64,000 nt of DNA from Steroidobacteraceae bacterium (GCA_017853175.1 JAFMKA010000001.1:62001-126000), one strand, 5' to 3'. Positions 44,750-55,012 are shown, numbered from the stretch's first letter. Numbers and translations: made by a program. The notes: generated from the sequence alone by a model not told the origin.

Positions 44750-46081
44750 TCAATGATCGGAGTGTGATCTGATGGGCTTGGGCGGCGTGCCTTGATACTC
44801 GTACGCTACCGACCCCGGCGGGTGCTTGAACCAACCCGGATCCGAATAATCGTCGCGCTTCTGTCCGCGTCGCACCTTAACGACGCTAAACATGCCTCCC
44901 ATCCCGAGCGCGCCAAAAGGTCCGAAGCCCGTCATCATCGGAATAGTATTGTCGGGCAGAGGCATCTCCATTTCGCTCATTTCTTTCATGCCACGCTCAC
45001 CCATGACCATGTAGTCCGGAATGAGCTTGTTGATCTTGCCTGCTAGCGTCGACTGATCGACTCCGATCATCGTCGGTACATCGTGTCCCATGGCATTCAT
45101 GGTGTGGTGACTCTTATGGCAATGAAATGCCCAGTCGCCCTCTTCGTCCGCCAAAAACTCGATTTGCCGCATTTGCCCGACGGCGATATCTTGCGTGACC
45201 TCATAGGTTCTAGTCCCGATCGGCGTCGGACCACCATCGCTACCGGTGACTAAGAACTCATGGCCGTGCAAGTGAATCGGATGATTGGTCATCGTCAGAT
45301 TCCCGATACGGATGCGCACCTTGTCCATATGCCTCACGACCAAAGGGTCGATGGCCGGGAACACACGGCTGTTCCATGCCCAGACATTGAAATCGAGCAT
45401 GGTCATGATCTTCGGCGTGAAGCTGCCCGGATCAATATCGAACGCATTCAAGAGGACGCAAAAATCGCGATCGACTTCGCTAATGAGCGGATGCTTCTCG
45501 CGCGGGTGCGTCACCCAGAACCCCATCATCCCCATGGCCAGCTGAACCATTTCGTCGGTATGCGGGTGATACATAAAGGTTCCCGGACGCCGAGCCATGA
45601 ACTCGTAGACGAATGTTTTTCCGGGTGGAATGCCGGGCTGGGTTAACCCCGTCACGCCATCCATTCCAGACGGCAATCTTTGCCCATGCCAATGGACGCT
45701 CGTCATTTCAGGAAGATTGTTAGTCACGAAAATACGAACTTTGTCGCCCTCAACCACCTCGATGGTGGGCCCAGGGCTCTGTCCGTTGTAACCCCACAGG
45801 TTACCCTTGAAGCCCGGTGCGAACTCACGAACGACGGGCTCAGCGACCAAATGAAATTCTTTGACACCTCGATTCATTCGGAACGGCAAAGTCCATCCGT
45901 TCAACGTGACGACAGGCCGATAAGGACGTCCCGCACTCGGCTGTAACGGAGGTCGGGTCGCGGCCGAAGTCTCGATAACTGGCTCAGGCAAACGCGCCAA
46001 TGCGGCGCGCGCGACGCTGGTCGCGGCTAAGGCGCCGCCGGCGATACCTGCGAAAGCGAAAAAATCTCGTCTGGATCTCAT
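44750..46081 (-). CDS. Multicopper oxidase (CopA-like), Tat-type leader
   Basis: MRSRRDFFAFAGIAGG; VHWHGQRLPSGMDG, MYHPHTDE, HPIHLHGHEFLV, WAFHCHKSHHTMNAMGH copper motifs. Confidence 0.94.
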   Translation of the reverse strand: MRSRRDFFAFAGIAGGALAATSVARAALARLPEPVIETSAATRPPLQPSAGRPYRPVVTLNGWTLPFRMNRGVKEFHLVAEPVVREFAPGFKGNLWGYNGQSPGPTIEVVEGDKVRIFVTNNLPEMTSVHWHGQRLPSGMDGVTGLTQPGIPPGKTFVYEFMARRPGTFMYHPHTDEMVQLAMGMMGFWVTHPREKHPLISEVDRDFCVLLNAFDIDPGSFTPKIMTMLDFNVWAWNSRVFPAIDPLVVRHMDKVRIRIGNLTMTNHPIHLHGHEFLVTGSDGGPTPIGTRTYEVTQDIAVGQMRQIEFLADEEGDWAFHCHKSHHTMNAMGHDVPTMIGVDQSTLAGKINKLIPDYMVMGERGMKEMSEMEMPLPDNTIPMMTGFGPFGALGMGGMFSVVKVRRGQKRDDYSDPGWFKHPPGSVAYEYQGTPPKPIRSHSDH

Positions 46082-46083
46082 AT

Positions 46084-47532
46084 TCAGTGTTCCCCGCTAC
46101 GGGTGGAGTCTGCCGCGCTACGGGGCGACATCATTTCAACACTCTGGGGTTTGCCTACCAGTGAGGCCCGAAGGGCGGCATCTGCCAACCAGAACTGCTG
46201 TTGTGCAGAGATTGAAGACATCACCGCCGAGATTTGCTCTCGAGAATCAGCCAGAAGCTCGAATACGCCGATCAGCATTCCGTTATAACGAAGTAGATTT
46301 TCTTCGGAGATTGTCTTGCGTAACGGGACGATTTCGTCGCGGTGATGTATCGCAAGTTCATACGCGGCTTTATAGGCAGAGTAATGCTCTCGAAGATGCG
46401 ATCCCGCAGCCCGGCGTACCGACTCGTAGCGATTAAGCGCCGCCTGGGTTTCAGCGTTCATAGACGCTCTCTCGAGATCTCCAGCATCAAATATGGGAAG
46501 TCGCAATTCGAGTTCGTAACCCGTTGCATCGGGGGTACCATCTCGGCGAGCGGCGATTTCGACGTCGAGCCAACTCGTGACTCCCGTCAAACCTTGCTGG
46601 GCGCGGGCGGCCTCGAGCTGATAACGCGCCCACTGCAAATCGACGCGGGCACTCTTCGCAAGCTGACTGACGTCCTCCGCGGTTAGCGCATGACTAGGGA
46701 TCGATGGCAAGATTTTGGGTAAGACAAGTTTCTTCGCTGCTTCATCGTCTAGGCCGAGTTCTCGAATCAACTCCTCTCTTCGGGCGACCGCTTCTTGACG
46801 TGCGAGGGTCAATTGAGTGGTGGCATCGGCATAAAACGCCTGTTGTCTCGCCCGGGCGATGCGGTTGAAATTCCCCGCCGCTTCCATGCGCCGCGCCAGC
46901 TCTGCACTCGCCTCGGCACTTTCGAAAACCTGCGCTGCGTAGTCCGCGATCTGCTGTGTGGCAACCGCACGAACCCAGCTCTTACGGACTTGAGTGATTT
47001 TCTCGACCACCTTGCCCGACAGTTGCCACTCTCCGGCGAGACACCGCTGAGCGGCGATCCGCTGCTTTTTCGGCAGCATGAGGAGATCAATCGCGCTGAT
47101 CGAGATCAGCCGACCGATCTCGAGTTCATCGCCGACCCGAATGCGCTCTAGGGAAAGCGCCGGATTCGGCATCCGGCCGATCTTCATGTCTTCTGCCGCT
47201 CGAGCCCAGTGTTCATTGAGCATGATTTGAAAGGCGGGGTTATTCATCAGCGACAGACGAACGGCCGACTCTTGAGTAAGCGGCTGCTCCAGAATTTCAA
47301 GAATTGCTGTCGTATCGGCGCGAGCACTTTTTAAAAGGCGCAGATTTCCGCCTGTGAACTCAGAGTACTCGCGATTGACGGTCGCGATCTGATCATTGAT
47401 GTCGACCGCGGCGCAACCCGACAGGATAAGCACAGAAATAAAACCGACGAGCCTCCCCACCGACACGACCCATCGCGGTTTTTTTATAGATTCCGTCTTA
47501 TTGTTGAGCGCGGAAGATCCCACGGGAGTCAT
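46084..47532 (-). CDS. TolC family outer-membrane efflux lipoprotein (CusC-like)
   Basis: Lipobox LSGCAAVD; coiled-coil OEP-like repeats (ESAVRLSLMNNPAFQIMLNEHWARAAEDMKIGRMPNPALSLERI). Confidence 0.82.
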   Translation of the reverse strand: MTPVGSSALNNKTESIKKPRWVVSVGRLVGFISVLILSGCAAVDINDQIATVNREYSEFTGGNLRLLKSARADTTAILEILEQPLTQESAVRLSLMNNPAFQIMLNEHWARAAEDMKIGRMPNPALSLERIRVGDELEIGRLISISAIDLLMLPKKQRIAAQRCLAGEWQLSGKVVEKITQVRKSWVRAVATQQIADYAAQVFESAEASAELARRMEAAGNFNRIARARQQAFYADATTQLTLARQEAVARREELIRELGLDDEAAKKLVLPKILPSIPSHALTAEDVSQLAKSARVDLQWARYQLEAARAQQGLTGVTSWLDVEIAARRDGTPDATGYELELRLPIFDAGDLERASMNAETQAALNRYESVRRAAGSHLREHYSAYKAAYELAIHHRDEIVPLRKTISEENLLRYNGMLIGVFELLADSREQISAVMSSISAQQQFWLADAALRASLVGKPQSVEMMSPRSAADSTRSGEH

Positions 47533-48149
47533 CCCTTGAAATCTTTGGCAACGATATAGACCTCTCTCGATTCGGGACGAGAGGCTTTTGGCTTGCGAAT
47601 CGAGACTTTCTGAAAACTCTTCCGAAGCTCTTTCACGTAATCGTCTGATCCTTGGCCTTGAAACATCTTCGCAATGAAGGCTGCTCCGGGCTTCAGGGCG
47701 AGCCGCACCGTATCGAGCGCGAGCTCGAGAAAATAGATCGAACGCGCTTGGTCGGCGGAGTCGATACCGCTTAAGTTCGGCGCGATGTCAGAGATGATCA
47801 AGTCGAACTTCTCACCTTTGAGCCAGTCCTGAATCTGCTTCACCACCTCATCACTCGTGAAGTCACCCTGGATGAAATCCACGCCTCTGATCGGGTCCAT
47901 CGGAAGAATGTCGGTCGCCAGAACTCGACCTTTGGCGCCAACTGCTCGGGCGGCAACCTGAGACCACCCCCCCGGAGCCGAACCCAGATCCATCACCCAT
48001 TGACCCGGGCGCAGGAGACGATCTTTCTCATTGAGTTCGATCAACTTATAGGCCGAGCGGGATCGATAGCCCTCTTTCTGGGCGAGTTTGACGTAGGGGT
48101 CGGTCACGTGTCGGCGCAACCAACTGCCGCTGCTCTTGGAACGGGCCAT
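47529..48149 (-). CDS. rlmE: 23S rRNA (uridine-2'-O)-methyltransferase
   Basis: SYRSRSAYKLIELNEKDRLLRPG, VMDLGSAPGGWSQVAA, DLIISDIAPNLSGI. Confidence 0.95.
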   Translation of the reverse strand: MARSKSSGSWLRRHVTDPYVKLAQKEGYRSRSAYKLIELNEKDRLLRPGQWVMDLGSAPGGWSQVAARAVGAKGRVLATDILPMDPIRGVDFIQGDFTSDEVVKQIQDWLKGEKFDLIISDIAPNLSGIDSADQARSIYFLELALDTVRLALKPGAAFIAKMFQGQGSDDYVKELRKSFQKVSIRKPKASRPESREVYIVAKDFKG

Positions 48150-48173
48150 GATGGCGATAGACTATCGAAAATC

Positions 48174-48917
48174 ATGACGTTCGACGATCTAAAGAAACTA
48201 CGACTCCGAGAGCACCGCGATCAGACGGGCCTTTATTTCGCTGAGGGCGAGCACCTAGTCCTCGAATTGCTCCGGGCGCTGCCCGACACCCCCAAACTCC
48301 GTGCGACACAGGTGTTCGTCACACACGAGTACGAATCCGAAAAGCTACCCCAGCCGTGGCCTAGTCAGCTGCCCCTGCAGCGTTTGAGCGCGCGGCAAAT
48401 GGCCGCACTGAGCGATACCCGCAGTCCGCAGGGCATCATCGCAGTGGTTCCCATGGTAGAGCCGATCTCGCCTCGCGCAGGCGAGCGGGTTTTCTATCTC
48501 CATGAAGTTCAAGACCCCGGGAACCTCGGGACCATCTTGCGCACGCTGGCATGGTTCGGGAATTTCAGATGCCTGCTGTCGCCGCAAAGCGCCGATTTGT
48601 ACAACCCGAAGGTCGTTCGGGCCAGCATGGGCGCAATATTTCATGTGCCGATCGAGCGGGAAGTGACTCCCGAAACCTTACGAGCGCGCTACCCGCGGCT
48701 GGCCTTGCTCGACTTAAATGGCCAACCCATCAGCGCGACGACCTTCCGGACATTCGATGCGTACGTATTCGGCAACGAAGCGCGCGGCTTACCCGCTGAA
48801 GCCCTCGAACTTTTAAAGGGTGACACCTATTCGATTCATGGCGCACGCCAAATCGAATCACTCAATCTCGCTGCTGCCGTGAATATCTGCGCTTACGAAC
48901 TGACGCGCCCTCAGTAA
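48174..48917 (+). CDS. TrmH/SpoU family RNA methyltransferase
   Basis: YLHEVQDPGNLGTILRTLAWFG, VRASMGAIFHVPI, VFGNEARGLPAEAL, LNLAAAVNICAYEL; start corrected from 48000. Confidence 0.92.
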   Translation: MTFDDLKKLRLREHRDQTGLYFAEGEHLVLELLRALPDTPKLRATQVFVTHEYESEKLPQPWPSQLPLQRLSARQMAALSDTRSPQGIIAVVPMVEPISPRAGERVFYLHEVQDPGNLGTILRTLAWFGNFRCLLSPQSADLYNPKVVRASMGAIFHVPIEREVTPETLRARYPRLALLDLNGQPISATTFRTFDAYVFGNEARGLPAEALELLKGDTYSIHGARQIESLNLAAAVNICAYELTRPQ

Positions 48918-48936
48918 GCGCTCAGATCGTCAGAGG

Positions 48937-49680
48937 TCAAAACCCTTCGTCGGCGCGTAAAAATCGCCATTGCCCCACCGGTAAGGCGCCGAGTAATACT
49001 CGACCCGTCCGAATGCGCTTTAAACCGGTGACCTTAAGCCCCGCCGACTCGCACATACGACGAATTTGCCGCTTTCGTCCTTCGCGTAAACCAAAACGCA
49101 ACTGGTCTTCGTTCTGCCAAGCGACTTGAGCAGGCTTCAGCTTGACTCCATCTAGCATCAACCCGTGCCGCAATGTGCGGAGCCCGTCCTCTGAAAGGAC
49201 GCCCTGCACGCGCACGAGATATTCTTTTTCGACGTCGTTCCCACCGATCAGCTGCTTCGCAATCCGACCGTCTTGCGTATAAACCATGAGCCCCGTCGAA
49301 TCGATGTCTAGCCGCCCTGCGGGAGCTAAACCGCGAAGCTGCTTCGGATCGAATGACCGACCGGAGTCGTCCCCCTTCCAGCGATTTTCAGGTCGAATCA
49401 GGACCGTCGCAGGTTCGTAACCGTCCTCAGCCTGACCCGACACATAGCCAATGGGTTTGTTGAGAATGATGGTCACGAGCTCGTTTTGCTGCTCGCGAGC
49501 ACGACAATCGATATCGATTCGTGCGGTGCGACTGACCCGAGTGCCGAGCACGTCGACGATTTGGCCATCCACACGAACCCAGCCATTGACGATCCAGTCC
49601 TCGGCCTCACGACGCGAGCACAGTCCGAGCTCGCTTAGGCGTTTGGATAGGCGGGGTTGATCTTCGGGCTCAGTCGTCAC
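48937..49680 (-). CDS. RluB/RluF-type pseudouridine synthase
   Basis: RLSKRLSELGLCSRREAEDWIVNGWVRVDG (S4), LAPAGRLDIDSTGLMVYTQDGR, GRKRQIRRMCESAGLKV. Confidence 0.92.
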   Translation of the reverse strand: MTTEPEDQPRLSKRLSELGLCSRREAEDWIVNGWVRVDGQIVDVLGTRVSRTARIDIDCRAREQQNELVTIILNKPIGYVSGQAEDGYEPATVLIRPENRWKGDDSGRSFDPKQLRGLAPAGRLDIDSTGLMVYTQDGRIAKQLIGGNDVEKEYLVRVQGVLSEDGLRTLRHGLMLDGVKLKPAQVAWQNEDQLRFGLREGRKRQIRRMCESAGLKVTGLKRIRTGRVLLGALPVGQWRFLRADEGF

Positions 49681-49736
49681 GCCGCTATTGTGACAGAGCC
49701 AGAGTCAATAACGGTCTGTGTCGATCTCCGTCGCAC

Positions 49737-50612
49737 TTATAACGCATTCAGCGGAATCTTCACGTAGGCCGTGCCGTTGGATTCTTTCGGCGGCATCTCA
49801 CCGGCTCGGATGTTGATCTGCACAGCCGGAAGAATGAGCATGGGCATGTCGAGTGTGGCGTCTCGTTGGGTTCTCATCTGTACGAACTGCGCCTCGCTGA
49901 TGCCATCATGTACATGAATATTGCGGGCCCGTTGCTCGGCGACCGTCGTCTCGAAAGTGACTGCGCGAGTTTTCGGTGGATAGTCGTGACACATGAAAAG
50001 ACGCGTCTCTGGGGGCAAGCTCAGTAGTTTTCGCACAGACGAATAAAGAGTCTTCGCATCGCCGCCCGGAAAATCGCAGCGAGCGGTTCCGACGTCTGGC
50101 ATGAAAATCGTATCGCCTGCAAATACCGCATCGCCGACCTGGTACGCGACACACGCCGGCGTATGACCCGGTACTGCGATTACGGTTGCAGAGAGTTCGC
50201 CGATACGGAATTGCTCACCGTCTTGGAGTAGCACGTCGAACTGCGAGCCGTCTGCTCGAAACTCTGTCTCAAAGTTGAAGATGTCTTTGAAGACTCTCTG
50301 TACGGCGGTGATGTGCTGACCGATGGCGATCTTGCCTCCGAGGCGCTTCTTCAAATAGGGCGCTGCAGTTAGGTGATCGGCATGTGCGTGGGTTTCGAGA
50401 ATCCAATCGACGACGAGTCGGTGCGTGGTGACATAGTCGATGACCTGATCTGCAGAGGTCGTCCGTGTTCGCCCCGCCTTGGGGTCGTAATCGAGGACCG
50501 AATCGATGATGGCACAGCGTGTCCCCGGGCCTGCGTGAACGACATAGGTCACCGTTGCCGTCGCCGGGTCGAATAAGCCGTGCACTTCAGGCTTGAGCGG
50601 GGAAAGGTTCAT
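49737..50612 (-). CDS. MBL-fold metallo-hydrolase, persulfide-dioxygenase/Blh-like
   Basis: ETHAHADHLTAAPYLKKRLGGKIAIG, VPGHTPACVAYQVGDAVFAGDTIFMPDVGTARCDFPGGDAKTLYSS. Confidence 0.9.
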   Translation of the reverse strand: MNLSPLKPEVHGLFDPATATVTYVVHAGPGTRCAIIDSVLDYDPKAGRTRTTSADQVIDYVTTHRLVVDWILETHAHADHLTAAPYLKKRLGGKIAIGQHITAVQRVFKDIFNFETEFRADGSQFDVLLQDGEQFRIGELSATVIAVPGHTPACVAYQVGDAVFAGDTIFMPDVGTARCDFPGGDAKTLYSSVRKLLSLPPETRLFMCHDYPPKTRAVTFETTVAEQRARNIHVHDGISEAQFVQMRTQRDATLDMPMLILPAVQINIRAGEMPPKESNGTAYVKIPLNAL

Positions 50613-50646
50613 ATAGCGCTCCTACATTTAATAAGATAATAATATA

Positions 50647-50670
50647 TTGACTCGTATATTGATTGTCAAT
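50647..50670. promoter_or_regulatory. Candidate BigR/SqrR-like operator in divergent intergenic region
   Basis: attgac ... gtcaat inverted repeat in an AT-rich region that also contains repeated atattga. Confidence 0.5.
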
Positions 50671-50720
50671 TAAAGTCCCCCCATACAGACATCATCAAGA
50701 GCCCGGAGATCTTCATCACC

Positions 50721-51053
50721 ATGGCCACCGATACACTCGACCTCGAAGAGATGCGATCCTCCGCGAGCAGCGCTTGCGATCTAATGAAAGTGCTGTCTAA
50801 CCCCGATCGACTGCTCATTCTGTGCCAGTTGTCCCAACAGGAAATGTGCGTGAGCGAACTCGAAGACAGCCTCGGTATCGTCCAGCCCACCCTCTCCCAA
50901 CAACTCACGGTCTTGCGCAATGCTGATCTCGTCACGACCCGTCGAGACGGAAAAAATATTTTTTACGAGTTGACTAGCGTTCCCGCACTGGCGGTCATGA
51001 ATACGCTCTACCAACATTTCTGCGCCACCAAATCAAAGAGGCGAGCCCGATGA
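50721..51053 (+). CDS. ArsR-family transcriptional regulator, BigR/SqrR/YgaV-like
   Basis: LMKVLSNPDRLLILCQLSQQEMCVSELEDSLGIVQPTLSQQLTVLRNADLVTTRRDGKNIFYEL; two conserved Cys (AC, MC). Confidence 0.88.
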   Translation: MATDTLDLEEMRSSASSACDLMKVLSNPDRLLILCQLSQQEMCVSELEDSLGIVQPTLSQQLTVLRNADLVTTRRDGKNIFYELTSVPALAVMNTLYQHFCATKSKRRAR

Positions 51054-51484
51054 TCATCGACTGGACCCACTTCACTCCCTGGACGGCGCTGATCGGCGGT
51101 GTCGTGCTGGGCATCGCCTCGGCGGCGTTCATTTTGCTGAACGGGCGCGTTCTGGGAATCAGCGGAATTCTCGGCGGGCTCTTGGCGCCTCGACGTGGCG
51201 ATATCAACTGGCGCGTGTTCTTCTTAGCCGGGCTGATTCTCGCGCCCGTGACTCTTTCCTGGCTTATCCCAGGTGTCGTCGCTGCGCCAAGAATCGAGGC
51301 GAGCAATCTCGCCATTGTGGCGGCGGGGCTGCTCGTCGGCTTGGGAACACGCTACGGATCAGGATGCACGAGTGGTCACGGCGTTTGCGGGTTGTCGCGA
51401 CTGTCGCCGCGCTCGTTAGTCGCCACGATGGCGTTCATGGCATCGGGCTTCGTCACCGTCTACGTCATTCGTCATTTGATTTGA
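51050..51484 (+). CDS. YeeE/YedE family membrane protein, first half
   Basis: GLGTRYGSGCTSGHGVCGLSRLSPRSLVATMAFMASG. Confidence 0.92.
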   Translation: MIIDWTHFTPWTALIGGVVLGIASAAFILLNGRVLGISGILGGLLAPRRGDINWRVFFLAGLILAPVTLSWLIPGVVAAPRIEASNLAIVAAGLLVGLGTRYGSGCTSGHGVCGLSRLSPRSLVATMAFMASGFVTVYVIRHLI

Positions 51485-51498
51485 GAGAGGGATCCACC

Positions 51499-51948
51499 AT
51501 GACCCGAGTTTCCGAATTTTTCATCGGCCTACTTTTTGGTTGGGGGTTACTCATTTCAGGCATGACCGACCCTGGCAAAGTGCTGGGCTTTCTCGATCTG
51601 GCAGGCGCATGGGACCCTTCCCTCGCCTTCGTGATGGGCGGGGCGATCCTCATCGGCGTCGCAGGGTTCGCCGTGGCCAAGAAGCGCACCACCAGTTTCC
51701 TGGGCTCTGCCATGCACTTACCCACGTCTCGCGACATCGACCGCCGATTAATCATCGGCTCGCTGATGTTCGGAGCCGGCTGGGGGTTGGCCGGCTTTTG
51801 TCCGGGCCCTGGGTTAGTCACGATGGGCTCGGGTGAGCCCAAGGCGGTACTGTTCGTAGCCGCGATGATTGGCGGAATGGCTCTGTTCGAGGTGCTCGAT
51901 CGGCGAGAGAGATCCCTCTCGATACAGCCGGGTCGAGGTCAAAAATAA
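51499..51948 (+). CDS. YeeE/YedE family membrane protein, second half
   Basis: LLFGWGLLISGMTDPGKVLGFLDLAGAWDPSLAFVMGGA; GAGWGLAGFCPGPGLVTMG. Confidence 0.92.
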   Translation: MTRVSEFFIGLLFGWGLLISGMTDPGKVLGFLDLAGAWDPSLAFVMGGAILIGVAGFAVAKKRTTSFLGSAMHLPTSRDIDRRLIIGSLMFGAGWGLAGFCPGPGLVTMGSGEPKAVLFVAAMIGGMALFEVLDRRERSLSIQPGRGQK

Positions 51949-52013
51949 AAAAGGTCGCTTCCCTTTCGAGCCGCGACCTCGAAGCTACCGTTTTTAGGTA
52001 GTTTCCTCGGGAC

Positions 52014-54824
52014 TTATCGGGATCCGCCGAAGCGATAGGCAAAGCGAACTCCGACAATCCGCGGATCCGGCATGCCCACACCCACCGTATTGGCGGGTGA
52101 GAAATTGCTCGGGTCAGCGAGTGCCTGAGCCACATCGCCCGGATTCGCACTTCCGCTCTGAACCGTGTCGTCATCCGTGATGTTATTCACGAACAACTGC
52201 ACATCCCACTTATCCGACGTGAGACCAACGCGAAGATTGCCGATCATGTAGCTATCGAACTCTACGAGGTTGTAGAAATCGAGGAAGCGCTTCGATTGAT
52301 ATTGAGCATCGCCCTCGATGAAGAAGCGAACCCCCGTAGCGCCAAACATGTCAGCAACCGGCTGAGACCAGCGAGCGAGACCCACGACCGAGTGCTTCGG
52401 CGCTCTTTCGAGCTGACGACCCTTCAAGTTGTGAAAGCAAAGCTTCGCATTAGCCGCAGTATCAAACTTGCGAGCACAACCGCCGACACGGACTGCGTCC
52501 GTCGCCGAAGCGGAGGTGAACGGGAAGTCAATAAACTCAGTGTCGAGGAACGAGTAGTTGACACCGATAAGCAGATTGTCGGTCGCAGCCCACTGAGCGT
52601 CGAGCTCGAGACCGCGCACTTCGGCCTGACCCGCGTTCAATAACCGTCCAACCAAAATACCGGACGGCGTTACGAGCTGAGCGCCCACCTGTTTGTCATC
52701 GTACTTGACGAAGAAAACAGCCGGATTGAATCGAAGACGACCATCCGCAGACTGCAACTTCGCTCCGAGCTCGTACTCCTGAATCTTTTCGTCTTTGAAC
52801 GAAAACTCATCGTACGCGCCGTCGTAGTCGGCGTCCTGCCAAGAGCCCGCCGTCACGGTCGATACGCCACCCGGCTTCACACCCTCGGCATACGTCAGGT
52901 AAATGAGCGTGTCGTCAGCCGGTCGGAATTCGACCGTAGCGCGGGGCGTGAAGAAGTCATGCTTTGTTTTGAGCGACACCTGAACACCAGGAGCCTGCTT
53001 CACTCCCGTACCCGGCGCCGAAGGCGCATAGGGATTAAAGAACGGGTACAGGTAGTTCACCGACGGGAAGCCAATCTGGAACCCGGGGAAGCTCGGGTCT
53101 TGGCATTTGATGATCTGACCCGGCGGGCCGAAAATGAACGGAGTATCAAGCGACGGAGAGCAGTTGACGCCAATTACGGTTTCCGTCTCTTCGCTATATC
53201 GCCCTTCGACACTCAAACGCCACCGCTCGCTCAGGTCGAACTCGAGCATTCCGAACATAGACTGATGATCGATCTCGCGCGCATTAAGCCGCGGAATCGC
53301 TGTCATCAAGCCGAGCACTTCGTTCGCTGTCTTGGTGCCGCAGCTTGCAGGAATAGGCGGCTGTCCAGGAAAGAACGTATTCGACGGAATCGGCGTCAGA
53401 CAGAAGATATTGATAGAGCGAGTGACTTGATCTGCTTGCTCATGCCAATACAGCCCACCCACCATGAAGTTGAATGCGCCGTCGAAATCGGAACGGAATC
53501 GAACTTCTTGGCTGAGCTGCTCGGTGTCATTCGCGTTATCGAATCGCGCCGCTCGTAAGGAGAGATCAACCCCGTTCGTCACACCGGAATCGAAGTCTCC
53601 ATCTTCAACAAAGCTGAAGTTGGCATCGGTATAGCCCGTCAACGATGTCACCGTACCGAAGTCGAGATCCCAACTAAGAACCGCGGAAAGCCTCAAAATC
53701 TCTCGAGTACTACCTTCGTAGTCCGTGCCGGTACTCGGATTACGATCCAATCTAACCGCGAGCTTATCGGCTGACGGGACTAATCCCGCCGAAGAGTAGA
53801 CGTGATTACTTCCATAAAATGTGCCCGGGTAAGCAGGATTTCCAGAACCCGGTGGTAACGTGAACCCCGGCGGTAATACGGTCGTACCCGAATAAACACG
53901 AGCACTACCCGACGGGCACGAACCACGAACCGCTGCGACGGCAGTGCCGGTGCCAACTTGTAGACAGGTCGATCCGTCTGTTGGTCTTACGGATACCAGC
54001 GTGACCGGCATCTGCGCCGTAGGAGACTGACCAAATCGATCATCCGTATATTCGGCGCGAAGTTTGGCGCTGAATTTTTCCGTACGCTCCCACTTACCCG
54101 TGAGCGCGAGCCCCCAGCCGTCGCCGTCGCCCACTTTATTTCCAGTGACCTGGTTTTTATACACACCATCCTGATTCCAGACCACGGTATTGAGTCGAAT
54201 ACCGAACGTATCGCTGAGCGGCCCAGACCAAGACGCCGTCAGATCATAACGACCGTAGTCGGCAAACGATCCACGTATATCGCCCTCGGATTCCTTCGAT
54301 GGATCTTTCGTCACGTATTGCACAGCGCCTGCGAAAGCACTGCGTCCGTATAGAGCGGACTGCGGTCCCTTCACGATTTCGATCGCCTGCAGGTCGAGAA
54401 GCTTGTTGGTCGCCAGAAGCGAACCGCCGCCAAACTGAATACTTTCGCTCGAAGTGTCGATGCCATCGACCAGTACCGCCACATTCACTCGACCACGCGT
54501 GGGCGATAGACCACGAATCGAAATTTTGTTGTCGGTAGCCGAGTAGCCCTTGTCGTAAATCAAGGAGGCGTCGAGTCGCGCAATGTCACTGACATCAGAA
54601 ATCCCGAGCTTTTCGATCTCTGCGGAGCTGATCGCAGAGATCGACATCGAGACATCTTGAAGATTCTCCTCTCTCTTTCGAGCGGTTACGACAACTTCTT
54701 CTAAGGCAACGACTTCGTTTGCAGCGGCAGGAACGGAGACCCCTACTGAGACACCGCCAATCGCCAGCGCAGAAAACGCGCGTACGACTCCCCTACCCCA
54801 AAAAGGGCGAATGAAATTGCTCAT
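52014..54824 (-). CDS. TonB-dependent receptor
   Basis: VALEEVVVTARKREENLQDVSMSISAISSAEIEKLGISDV; GPQSALYGRSAFAGAVQYVTKDPS; barrel C-terminus. Confidence 0.95.
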   Translation of the reverse strand: MSNFIRPFWGRGVVRAFSALAIGGVSVGVSVPAAANEVVALEEVVVTARKREENLQDVSMSISAISSAEIEKLGISDVSDIARLDASLIYDKGYSATDNKISIRGLSPTRGRVNVAVLVDGIDTSSESIQFGGGSLLATNKLLDLQAIEIVKGPQSALYGRSAFAGAVQYVTKDPSKESEGDIRGSFADYGRYDLTASWSGPLSDTFGIRLNTVVWNQDGVYKNQVTGNKVGDGDGWGLALTGKWERTEKFSAKLRAEYTDDRFGQSPTAQMPVTLVSVRPTDGSTCLQVGTGTAVAAVRGSCPSGSARVYSGTTVLPPGFTLPPGSGNPAYPGTFYGSNHVYSSAGLVPSADKLAVRLDRNPSTGTDYEGSTREILRLSAVLSWDLDFGTVTSLTGYTDANFSFVEDGDFDSGVTNGVDLSLRAARFDNANDTEQLSQEVRFRSDFDGAFNFMVGGLYWHEQADQVTRSINIFCLTPIPSNTFFPGQPPIPASCGTKTANEVLGLMTAIPRLNAREIDHQSMFGMLEFDLSERWRLSVEGRYSEETETVIGVNCSPSLDTPFIFGPPGQIIKCQDPSFPGFQIGFPSVNYLYPFFNPYAPSAPGTGVKQAPGVQVSLKTKHDFFTPRATVEFRPADDTLIYLTYAEGVKPGGVSTVTAGSWQDADYDGAYDEFSFKDEKIQEYELGAKLQSADGRLRFNPAVFFVKYDDKQVGAQLVTPSGILVGRLLNAGQAEVRGLELDAQWAATDNLLIGVNYSFLDTEFIDFPFTSASATDAVRVGGCARKFDTAANAKLCFHNLKGRQLERAPKHSVVGLARWSQPVADMFGATGVRFFIEGDAQYQSKRFLDFYNLVEFDSYMIGNLRVGLTSDKWDVQLFVNNITDDDTVQSGSANPGDVAQALADPSNFSPANTVGVGMPDPRIVGVRFAYRFGGSR

Positions 54825-55012
54825 GACGTATGACCCCCAAGTTGAGCTTCTATTTTTTAGCGGACAGTTTTTACACTTCGCGCCTTATATCTATGACCCC
54901 GGGGTCGAGACTGCTCCGCAAGGGAATAGACCGTCAATACATACTAAAAAGAAGACGCCCTGCTTATCCGCTAGATGAGCAGCTCTTTTCGTGGTCTCGG
55001 CGCAACGACCTG

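Noticed and set aside
48000-48173. N-terminal extension of the SpoU methyltransferase ORF
   Set aside because: Overlaps the rlmE 5' end on the opposite strand; the conserved protein begins at the ATG at 48174
51050-51948. Split YeeE/YedE gene as a possible frameshift
   Set aside because: Two separate half-size YeeE/YedE genes are the normal arrangement in BigR-type loci, and the second half has its own ATG at 51499
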